From Capitulum mitella (taxonomy: Eukaryota; Arthropoda; Thecostraca; Pollicipedomorpha; Pollicipedidae): 64,000 nt of DNA. Positions 58,401 to 64,000 of the stretch are shown here, piece by piece. The DNA lies in NCBI GenBank assembly GCA_030062745.1, contig CP099839.1, forward strand, positions 36,489,293 to 36,553,292, given 5' to 3'. The notes beneath the pieces are model-generated. The model had not been told where the DNA came from, made no database searches, and saw nothing but the letters and a program-made list of their open reading frames with translations. A program made the translations under genes and the position numbers. Numbering within the stretch: position 1 is the stretch's first letter; the number at the start of each line of letters is the position of its first letter.

Positions 58401-59602
58401 ATTCGTGAAAGTGAACACCTTGTGTTGTCATTACGAATCCTATATTATTTCCTTAAGAACCCAATGAATCCTCCTACCATACCATTTGACCAGGAAGTTG
58501 TGTAAGCTTACTCCGCCGTGTTAGCGGACACAGAACACAGGATCTTCGCTTGCAAGTTCTAGTCAGGACCACACGGTGAAAACATCATCAGTGGCATGCA
58601 AATGGTTGTAACCTGTCAGCACGCTGTCACGTGAGGTGCAATACGACATGATTACATGATAGATAAGGCACTTGTGCTTGGCGGGTCAAAAAAAAGATGC
58701 TGCTGGTGTTAAACATGAAAGCAATGCCTTGAGTAGCAATACTATCACCTACCTGCCCGGTATGAAACACTCCAGACAGCTGGAGCATGTACTCCTGGTT
58801 GGGTAACATGTTGTGCCTGAAAGTAAACCAGGGTATCAGTCAGATCATATAAGTAAGCACTGGAAGCTCTGCTGAGATGGCCGCAATCCGCGGCATTGTA
58901 AATTGGCGGGCATAATCGCGAAACAGGAGGGCGCGAGTCCCGTTCATCACTTTCCCTCCGCCTCGGTCGTCGATTGGTGCTATGTGGTTGTGTCGTATCG
59001 CATTCGCCAAGTCAAACTGGAATCAGATCACTGAAGAAAACGCGGGATATAGCGACGATTTCGTAAGCCTATTTTGTTCACCCATTAAAAATTTGACACA
59101 GGGCTAATCGCTTCCGTAAAACGTTGTAAGTGCTGCTTCCGCACTCAGCACTCAAGTAAAGCATGCAAGGTCGGTGGCATAGAACTCAGACGTGCCGTTA
59201 CGCTGGTGATGGACCACTATGCCGACTTGAAGGCTCCCCGAGGGATTCAGCTTTGCCACTTCAGCCCCGTGCGGTCCCGTCCGTCGCCGGAAGCGCCAAA
59301 GCCAGCGTTTCGCGCCGCTGCACAACTGCGGAGGTCAGCCCGCTTTCTGTGCTCGTGCTGGCATCACGTCGGACGCGCGTGCAGGAATTCAACCATCGAC
59401 ATTACGCAGCGCGACTGCGCGTCAGTGTCGTCTATCGCCCCACGCCCCGACACTGAGCTGGAACTCACCTGCAGAGGGTAGCGGCCGCCACGGCAGCACA
59501 CACCGGCGGCGTCTGTGGACCTCGGCCGCCGCCGCCGCCGCCCGTCCCGCCTGGGAAAACATCAACAGGTGAGGTGACGTCGCCGCTGCGCGCAGCCGCC
59601 AT
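43297..59602 (-). CDS. ABCG8-like: ABCG8-like half ABC transporter (13 exons)
   Basis: Exons on the minus strand: 59602-59469, 58816-58753, 56319-56202, 55484-55279, 52240-52096, 48290-48018, 46457-46247, 45608-45491, 45287-45194, 44776-44638, 44392-44189, 44003-43830, 43486-43297. Every phase agrees and the total is 689 residues plus stop (human ABCG8 has 673). Order: N-terminal ATPase domain, then six membrane helices, the ABCG layout. Seen: Walker A GSKGSGKR (103-110), Q-loop GYVTQK, Walker B LLLDEPT (225-231), and NPLMYYLCLSTVDRRSRE, matching the NPxDFYxDLTSxDRRSRE signature of ABCG5/G8. ABCG8 partners ABCG5 to export sterols in vertebrates; the arthropod role is inferred. The family signature LSGGE is LTASE (204-208), the D-loop is WDLD and the switch His is Glu262, so this half is probably catalytically weak and needs a partner. 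The start codon is the first ATG in the CpG-rich first exon. Confidence 0.9.
43830..44003 (-). CDS. ABCG8-like exon 12: re-entrant region and extracellular loop 3
   Basis: Residues 569-626: LPKWLYYVSYVIIHRYASAF then a loop with sequon NATA and two cysteines (INCISNNAQYGC), the positions where ABCG loops carry glycans and disulphides. Acceptor gatctcag|gact; donor gctgcag|gtcagt. Confidence 0.9.
44189..44392 (-). CDS. ABCG8-like exon 11: membrane helices 4 and 5
   Basis: Residues 501-568: GLGLGDRYSTTDALWQWFLF, then a continuous run of hydrophobic residues broken by VEHQ and CKSS, consistent with helices 4 and 5. It aligns with human [20 protein letters not shown]. Acceptor tttgtag|gggc; donor ctgaa|gtaagt. 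Confidence 0.92.
44638..44776 (-). CDS. ABCG8-like exon 10: coupling helix region and membrane helix 3
   Basis: Residues 455-500: RYYQESREGVYSGASFVFCQ corresponds to the ABCG8 segment YYELEDGLYTTGPYFFAK, followed by LSSLPLSALSVCAGASIIFW. Acceptor ctgtttcag|tcgg; donor tctttg|gtaagc. Confidence 0.88.
45194..45287 (-). CDS. ABCG8-like exon 9: membrane helix 2
   Basis: Residues 424-454: ATQQSLVTRTGLIFNCLAGV then SLLSIVITAAT. Acceptor gttctgcag|gcta. The frame requires the donor acat|gtgggt rather than the neighbouring tgg|gtgatg, which would break the reading frame of exon 10. Confidence 0.82.
45491..45608 (-). CDS. ABCG8-like exon 8: membrane helix 1
   Basis: Residues 384-423: RTCDSIFNFRRSGLK followed by MLGLKLFLLPIFFFILWNFY. 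The donor used, ttgcag|gttctg, is weak in its third to sixth bases but is the one that keeps frame and family spacing. Reading on without splicing reaches a stop within 40 codons. Confidence 0.8.
45821..45840 (+). mobile_element. single hAT-type left end
   Basis: CAGGGGCGGCGCTTTTGTTC matches the typical hAT left terminus, within the intron between ABCG8-like exons 7 and 8. The right end was not found. Confidence 0.3.
46192..46224 (+). repeat. CT microsatellite
   Basis: A C-rich run then about ten CT dinucleotides, just past the donor of ABCG8-like exon 7 on the minus strand. Confidence 0.85.
46247..46457 (-). CDS. ABCG8-like exon 7: linker to membrane domain
   Basis: Residues 314-383. LCLSTVDRRSRERFIESNNQ matches the L-T-S-x-D-R-R-S-R-E segment of ABCG5/G8. 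It ends AVMWSLIW, the connecting helix before the first membrane segment. Acceptor gccggcag|tgtg; donor catctg|gtgagc. A CT microsatellite lies about 20 bp past the donor. Confidence 0.92.
46738..47950 (+). mobile_element. second TTAA family, 1.2-kb member inside an ABCG8-like intron
   Basis: Starts CCCGCGCACGACCGTCGG at 46742 after TCAA (a mutated TTAA) and ends CCCCAGTCGGGGGCGGC at 47946 before TTAA. The 1205-bp length equals that of the first family, and a TTTCGTG landmark near the right end is shared. It fills most of the intron between ABCG8-like exons 6 and 7. No open frame. Confidence 0.65.
48018..48290 (-). CDS. ABCG8-like exon 6: Walker B, D-loop, altered H-loop
   Basis: Residues 223-313: VCLLLDEPTWDLDPLNTY, then RIVVLTMEKPRSDIFPFLDR and the conserved YFRVIGFPCPELENPLMYY. 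Walker B and its catalytic Glu are intact, but the H-loop histidine (LHQPRS in human ABCG8) is Glu. Acceptor gatttcag|tgtg; donor actacc|gtaagt. Confidence 0.94.
49085..49212 (+). repeat. dispersed copy of the 18.8-kb minisatellite
   Basis: CTTGAGACGCCCAGAC, CTGAAACGGCCAAAG and CTCTGTCACGGCAGAG occur in the same order as at 18832-18906. It lies in the intron between ABCG8-like exons 5 and 6. Confidence 0.65.
49930..50910 (+). repeat. CCCNGT-rich simple-sequence tract
   Basis: Irregular repetition of CCTGTCCC, CCAGTTCC and CCCGGTCC-type hexamers over nearly 1 kb. Long overlapping frames in all registers are a by-product of the lack of A. Intronic in the ABCG8-like gene. Confidence 0.8.
52096..52240 (-). 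CDS. ABCG8-like exon 5: degenerate signature motif
   Basis: Residues 175-222: KQVMADMALNNVSNRGVEDL aligns with the helical region, then TASEYKRLVIGVQLIRDP replaces the usual SGGERRRVSIGVQLL. The signature has lost both glycines while the following helix is conserved. Acceptor tgccgcag|atc; donor atccag|gtcagc. Confidence 0.9.
54437..54658 (+). mobile_element. 214-bp internally deleted member of the second TTAA family
   Basis: TTAA at 54437 and 54655 flank a 214-bp element with ends CCCGCGCACGACCGTCGG and CCCCAGTCGGGGACGGG. Its first about 180 bp match the left end of the 46.7-kb element, including GAACGGTTGGTCGCAC and CGAAACTGGTCTCATTTT. It then jumps to the right end. It is a MITE derived by internal deletion, in the intron between ABCG8-like exons 4 and 5. 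Confidence 0.8.
55279..55484 (-). CDS. ABCG8-like exon 4: rest of Walker A and Q-loop
   Basis: Residues 106-174: SGKRALLEVISRRAQGR, then QILLNNVP, the Q-loop GYVTQKADLIPGLTVRQTL and the ABCG-typical LTVRxTL motif. The Ser/Thr that coordinates magnesium after the Walker A lysine is Arg here. Acceptor ctgacag|gcag; donor atgcag|gtcagg. Confidence 0.92.
56202..56319 (-). CDS. ABCG8-like exon 3: start of ATPase domain and first half of Walker A
   Basis: Residues 67-105. GVILKDVSLEVHGGEVMAIL is the standard strand-turn-strand leading into Walker A in ABCG proteins. The intron splits Walker A after GSK plus one base. Acceptor cgccgcag|gta; donor gaaag|gtgcgt. Confidence 0.88.
57200..58110 (+). repeat. 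GGCCTGTAAAGGGCCC minisatellite
   Basis: About 25-30 diverged units of roughly 33 bp built on GGCCTGTAAAG and CCCCTGCCG. It is related to the block at 17.95-18.13 kb. It lies in the intron between ABCG8-like exons 2 and 3. Confidence 0.7.
58753..58816 (-). CDS. ABCG8-like exon 2
   Basis: Residues 45-66, including HNMLPNQEYMLQLSGVFHTG. Acceptor tactttcag|gcac and donor gggcag|gtaggt are strong. The 64-nt exon lies ahead of the ATPase core. Confidence 0.78.
59469..59602 (-). CDS. ABCG8-like exon 1: N-terminus
   Basis: ATG at 59602 in the context ggccaATGGCGG begins MAAARSGDVTSPVDVF, followed by a Gly run. The frame is open to a perfect donor (ctgcag|gtgagt) in phase 2, which fits exon 2. The N-terminus of ABCG proteins is poorly conserved, so support is from splice signal and phase rather than homology. 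Confidence 0.65.
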
Positions 59603-60115
59603 TGGCCGCCGCGCCCGGTGGTTGACCCGCGTCTGCCGCGCACGGCCACCGCTCCACCGGGCGGCGGCGGCCAATCAGCGAGCGCGCTGGGCCGGCTCCG
59701 CCGCTCCACCGGCGGGCCGGAGCGCGGCGGCCGCCGACGGCGCGGACGGGCCGGCGCCGGCAAATAAGGCGAATGACTGGCCGGCGCGGACGGCCGGTGC
59801 CGGCGGATTCTTGGCGGAGACGCGCGTGGAGCCGGGCCGCCGCTGACTCGACTGTGGTGACCAGCGGCGACGCCGGCCCGCGAGCGGACGAGTCGCCGAC
59901 GCCGCGCCGCTGCATGGAGCTTTGTCGAGCGGCGGACAGTCAGGCGCGACAGGCCAGAGCATGAGAGACCGTCGGTAAGTGTCCACTGCGCCCCTTCTCG
60001 CTGTGACGGCCCCTGGGTCGCCCTAGGACCTACCAGCGGCGCTCGAGTGCTCTGTGCTGCCTCCTGCATCCACGCTCGGTGGAGTGGAACCCCCTCCGAC
60101 TGCATCGGTACGGCG
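59480..60115. promoter_or_regulatory. CpG island at the 5' end of the ABCG8-like gene
   Basis: Very CG-dense, with a CCAAT box (ccaatcagcg at 59671) and an inverted one at 59601. The ABCG8-like start codon lies inside it on the minus strand. Long open frames on both strands (for example 59422-60105) are composition artefacts. The layout would suit a bidirectional promoter. Confidence 0.5.
59961..59974 (+). CDS. possible first coding exon of a divergent gene
   Basis: ATGAGAGACCGTCG is followed at once by a perfect donor, gtaagt, within the CpG island and pointing away from the ABCG8-like gene. In vertebrates ABCG5 and ABCG8 are head to head, so a divergent partner is conceivable, but I found no ABCG5-like exon up to 64000. 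The call rests on an ATG and a donor only. Confidence 0.15.
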
Positions 60116-60633
60116 TCAGTAACGGTACCGTGCAGACGGCCGCTGCGACGGTGCTTCCCATCTTGAGCGGTGGCGGGCGCTTCTCGTCATCGGACGCTGA
60201 CCCGGCACAGCCGGCCGTCGGGCTCTGTGGTTTGGGCCTGTGAGGAGGGCCCGGTCAAGAGTCGAGCTGACTCAGGACGACGAGGCATCACCGAGTGTTC
60301 TGTCCAATCCTGAGTGTTGACAGACCTTAGACGCAGTCACTGGTCATGGGCTGGGGATTCGTGAATTACGTCTCGAAGACAAGGCATGGGCTTTTGTTGA
60401 AGCTTTCAGAGTGTTTGAGAATGTCACATACTTTGACGAGTTGCTTGTGATGTTGAAATTATAACTGAAAGCAAAGACAATGTATGACAGCTCCCAAGCA
60501 TTATCTGTGCTAGCCGGGAAAACGCAAAATAGAGTCAGCTGACTAAAATGTCAAATGTGACATTTGGTTGTAAATTGATGTGTTCCCTGGCTTACTTATG
60601 CTAATGTATACATATATACATACATGCATACAT

Positions 60634-60636
<3 letters not shown>

Positions 60637-60679
<43 letters not shown>
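60637..60679 (+). repeat. TA microsatellite
   Basis: About 20 uninterrupted TA dinucleotides, preceded by a CATA/TACA-rich lead-in from 60605. Confidence 0.95.
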
Positions 60680-60684
<5 letters not shown>

Positions 60685-61449
60685 CTAGTCATACCAACAG
60701 GGCATATCGCCGCCGACATGGCTGGTAATCCCGCGGGAGACTGACGGGTCTGCACCCTCAATATCCAGGTATTTTAACGTTAAGTGTATGACAGTGACTG
60801 GAAAGAAGCAGTCTGAAATCTTTTGTGGGTCCCCACAATCATTTTCGGAAATTTCAAGCCATGGCTGCCGATGTTGTTTAGCCTATTACTGCCTTCATCA
60901 AAACTGATTCAGCCTCAGCCCGCATCTACTACCGAAACGACGCTCCGCAGAATAACATATTGGCACCGGCATGAAGGCCATTGATATTACCACGCCTTTA
61001 ACCACACCCTGTCACGGTGCAGCCTTCGCCTTGCATCAATGTCAGTCCAGTGTTGTTTGGAGAAATATTTGTCCTTGAATTACGTGTTTCTCTGAAATCG
61101 AAGAAAAAATCCTTCCAAATCCTTCCAAACGTGAGTAGGAAAATTGTGGTGGGCAAAAACGACGGAATGAGCCAATAACGTATGAAGCAGGGCCGTGTCA
61201 AGGGTGTGGAGCTAACAAGGAAGGAACCAAAAATCTGCGTACATCCATGGCACGCAAACAAAAATATTCTGCGAAGGGAAAACGCGTAAAAACCTAATGC
61301 AATGCGAGTTAATTTTAGAGACAATCAGCAGAAAAAAGAAAAGCTGAAAAGTCCAAAACAAACTGTCATGGGCTCCATAAATAACGCCGAAGTTATGCCT
61401 ACGCCGCATTTTCTACTTGAGACTCATTTGCTGAATCACCCTGGTCCGT

Positions 61450-62150
61450 GATCAGTCCAGGGCAAGCTCCCCCCCCGGGGGCCAGGGTCTCGGCTGCCGA
61501 GTCGTCAGCGGCCGGAGGTCTCGCGTCCCCAGGCCGCGGCGTTCCCGGCGCTCGCGGGGCGTGAATCCTGGTTGCAGGAGCCGTCCGTCGGCCTGTGACG
61601 GGCCCACCGCCGGCCTTGGACCGAGCATGGTAGCTGCTCGTTACTCGCTTCCCCCCCCCCCCCCTCCACGCCCGCCTCAGACGGCCAGGAGGACGAGGGG
61701 GTGGCGCCGCGCCCGCGCACAAAAGCGCAGACGCCCGCCGCGCGCTTGCCCAAGGCCGATTGGCCGCGGAAAAACAGTGGCGCGGCACGGCCGCCGCCGC
61801 CGCGGAGAGGAGCCAATGACACCAGCCGACGGCCACGCACGAAGGGCACGCCGGCCGCGCGGCGCTCGTGTGGTTTCGCTGCGGCCGCCGCCATTGTCCA
61901 GGTGCGCCACTTCGGCACGACTGCGGCGACGGGTCGTGGCCGGCAAACCGCCCGTCAGGCCGGCCGGGCGGCCCGTGCGCGCCACCCTGCCACCCTGCCG
62001 CCCTGCCGACGACGCCCGGAGCCGGCGGGCGGTGCTCGAGCGTGTCTTGCTGCACCCGGCCCGTGCAGGGCTCTGTGCCCGCCGCGCCCCCGTGCCGCGG
62101 CCAAAAATGCGGGACTCGGACGTCGCCGGACAATGCCGTGCTGCAGGTGT
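61450..62150. promoter_or_regulatory. second CpG-rich block, unassigned
   Basis: CG-dense sequence with inverted and direct CCAAT boxes (gattggccgc near 61758, agccaatgac near 61811) and an ATGGCGGCGG on the minus strand at about 61894. Overlapping open frames exist in several registers (up to 244 codons), but none looks like a known protein. It could be an alternative promoter of the ABCG8-like gene or the start of another gene. Confidence 0.35.
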
Positions 62151-62979
62151 CTGCTTTAATTTACTGCCGAGGAACATAATACTGAACTTAAGTAGAAACG
62201 CTCGGTTTGAGACTCCTGACTTCGCCGGACGGGAACGGGCCTTCAGTGACAGAGGACGTCCGGCCAGCTGGCACTGAGGCTGTCAGATGGCCGGTCCCGC
62301 GGTCGCTCGTCCCTGGCAGGGTTCAAAGAGCCCATCACTGTGAAATTGCTCTCCGTCCTTTGTTCTCCCAGGAAATGGAGTGTAGGGGTGCCAGCAAAAA
62401 CCGGTGACAAAGCTTGAAGTCATTTGCGCGGGAAAACGCTCTCCTCCTTTGGTTTACGCCGCCGCAAAAACATCCCAGGACTAGGGACCACGTCCGTCGA
62501 AGGACCCACGGTATTGCTTAACCGCCGTAGGCTTATCTGTAGTCTTGCTTAACTGAATGGCACGCAGCGAAAGCCTGTCCTGTCCGTACTCAGACTAACT
62601 CCTTACTAGTGCTAGGTGTCCGTGACAGAACGGTGCAAAAAAAACGTCCTGGAGCAATTAACGTTGAGAGCATCTTACTCTGACTTTGTCCACAGTGTTG
62701 GATCCTCATTTCTGACAGGGACATTTTGCTACACAGCATTTAGTTGTATAGCACTTGACTGAGGGAGAAATCATTTTACCTACAACCGTGTGTAAGTGTT
62801 CATTCATTTAACCTCTTAAAAATGCGCATTGGACACGAATTCCCGACAATCAAGGTCAGTAAAACCTGCTGCTGCCAGTTTGTCCTCATGCGAACGTTTG
62901 CAAATGTTGTTTTCATCATACTGGCGTCACTGATGGGAGCCAGAGACGATTTTCCTGAATACTGAGGGCATAAGGATTA

Positions 62980-63010
62980 ACCCTCGCCGGACGGGAGGGA
63001 TTTTCACTCT
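62980..63010 (+). mobile_element. possible left end of a TTAA transposon
   Basis: TTAACCCTCGCCGGACGGG resembles the other TTAA-family ends. A matching right end is not seen before 64000, so the element may run out of the window or be truncated. Confidence 0.3.
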
Positions 63011-64000
63011 ATCGACGACGAGATGGGGTGGTAAGCGCCCCCCACGCCATTTGGCCCCTACATGAGCTAGCGCCTCGAGACAAAAAAAAAACATTCGATG
63101 GCTGTAAGCCCAAGGAATCCAACGGTACCCCGGAAGATCCCGTCATACCAACCTGTGACCTCTAGGTTAGGTCATACTTTGTGCTTGGGAACTTTCAGTC
63201 GAGTTTCCGGGATTCAAAACGACACATTTGCGGCCAGATAAGCATAAAATTGTTTGCTTCATGATATCCAGCGCCAAAAATTAGAATAAAAAGGTAAGGT
63301 AGGTAAAGTAAGGTAAGGTCGTAAAAAGTCATCATATTACAGTAGCTGTAATATGAAGCCTTTTTTAACTTAACCTTCCCGTTATGAAAATCCAGGCTAC
63401 ACTACAACTGCTGGTTTGGTGCGTGATATTGCCCGCCTAATGGTACTAGAAAAAATTCCTCCTGGAATCCTGGATCCATGCTTATCGGCTGCCATCACAG
63501 CAACACGAACAGCTGGAACTTGGCTCAGGCGTGCAGCTACGTTCAGGGCGTGGTCATCTGAAAACTGGGCTTCCAGGTTTATTGGCGTCTTAAGCTGCCA
63601 GTGCTACTAGCGCGGAATGCTTTCTTTCTTCCCAGGACATGGAATGTCGTCCTTTCGCGGCACAGCGTGCCACAAGAGACGATATAACGCTCTGATTTTG
63701 GTCCAGGCCAGCCCGGGTGTGTGGCAACAGATGTAAGCCGAAAGCGACGGTTTACAGGCGGCCGCAGCGAGCGAATGAAAGCAAGCGTGGGTCCCAGCTG
63801 GTGCGAACATGTGACCGTGAGCAATAAATGCAGTGCTTTGTATGCGGAAGTGCCTCTCGTTTACAAGGAAGGAGAAACGCTTCTCTCGGTTTCTTCTGCA
63901 CATTAGGGTCAAAAGATCAACCATGTGTAACTAGTGGTTAGTAAAAGCTCAGAAACTTCCGTCATGCATAGCCAATCGTTTTAATGCGCAGAGCAAAAAG

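Larger units (their letters stand above)
60116..64000. other. upstream region of the ABCG8-like gene, no exon identified
   Basis: Apart from the TA microsatellite, the CpG block at 61.45-62.15 kb, a TTAA-type end at 62980 and short AGGTA(A)GG repeats at 63293-63319, I see nothing I can support. I looked for ABCG5-like Walker A, signature and Walker B exons on the plus strand and found none. Confidence 0.4.

Noticed and set aside
59603-59674. Upstream extension of ABCG8-like exon 1 to 59674
   Set aside because: The extension would start at TTG. The first ATG in frame is at 59602, so the longer start is not supported.
59422-60105. 227-codon minus-strand frame
   Set aside because: This is the wrong register relative to the splice-supported ABCG8-like first exon and is explained by CpG composition.
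61399-62133. 244-codon minus-strand frame
   Set aside because: It lies in CG-dense DNA where several registers on both strands are open at once. No motif, and Arg/Ala/Pro/Gly bias matches composition.
1-64000. Bacterial-type defence system, CRISPR array or operon
   Set aside because: Spliced genes, microsatellites, LTR and hAT remnants show eukaryotic nuclear DNA. Tandem arrays lack CRISPR-like unique spacers.

Overview
This is a eukaryotic nuclear window, most likely from an arthropod. The coding exons are small and GC-rich, sit between canonical GT-AG introns, and are embedded in repeat-rich DNA. The best-recognised protein is an ABCG8-type half transporter that looks arthropod-like, and a short run of the arthropod telomeric pentamer (CCTAA) lies at about 22.96 kb. 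A crustacean such as a barnacle is plausible, but that is a guess. I see no prokaryotic operons, CRISPR arrays, rRNA or intact tRNA genes.

Layout. Positions 1-25,100 hold no gene I can support. They contain tandem repeats (901-1195, 41-bp unit; 7284-8447, 23-bp unit; 17.13-19.14 kb; 24.25-24.65 kb), decayed TTAA-type DNA transposons (10.26-12.15 kb), a truncated Ty3/gypsy-like element with LTR-like ends and gag remains (15.42-16.43 kb), and hAT-type elements. Positions 25,796-42,093 (+) hold an 11-exon gene for a single-pass type I membrane protein of about 721 residues: signal peptide, two CUB-like regions, a Thr/Pro-rich stalk, a juxtamembrane domain, one membrane helix and a cytoplasmic tail ending in Ser-Tyr-Ile. 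I do not recognise a named family. Positions 43,297-59,602 (-) hold a 13-exon gene for a 689-residue ABCG8-like half transporter whose nucleotide-binding domain has lost several catalytic residues. The two genes converge, with stop codons about 1.2 kb apart. Positions 59.5-64 kb contain the CpG-rich 5' region of the ABCG8 gene, a possible divergent first exon at 59,961-59,974, a second CpG-rich block at 61.45-62.15 kb, and otherwise unassigned DNA.

Both exon chains were assembled by hand from splice signals, and phase is consistent across every junction. The exception is the Gly-rich exon of the membrane protein near 33,430, where one base appears to be missing. Introns of both genes carry the same transposon families as the flanks. 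Two 1.2-kb TTAA-flanked elements lie in the last intron of the (+) gene, and a related-looking 1.2-kb element and its 214-bp internally deleted relative lie in two introns of the (-) gene. The most noteworthy items are the unrecognised receptor-like gene, the catalytically degenerate ABCG8 half transporter, the one-base frameshift and the TTAA transposon families. I found no multi-gene system that looks new.
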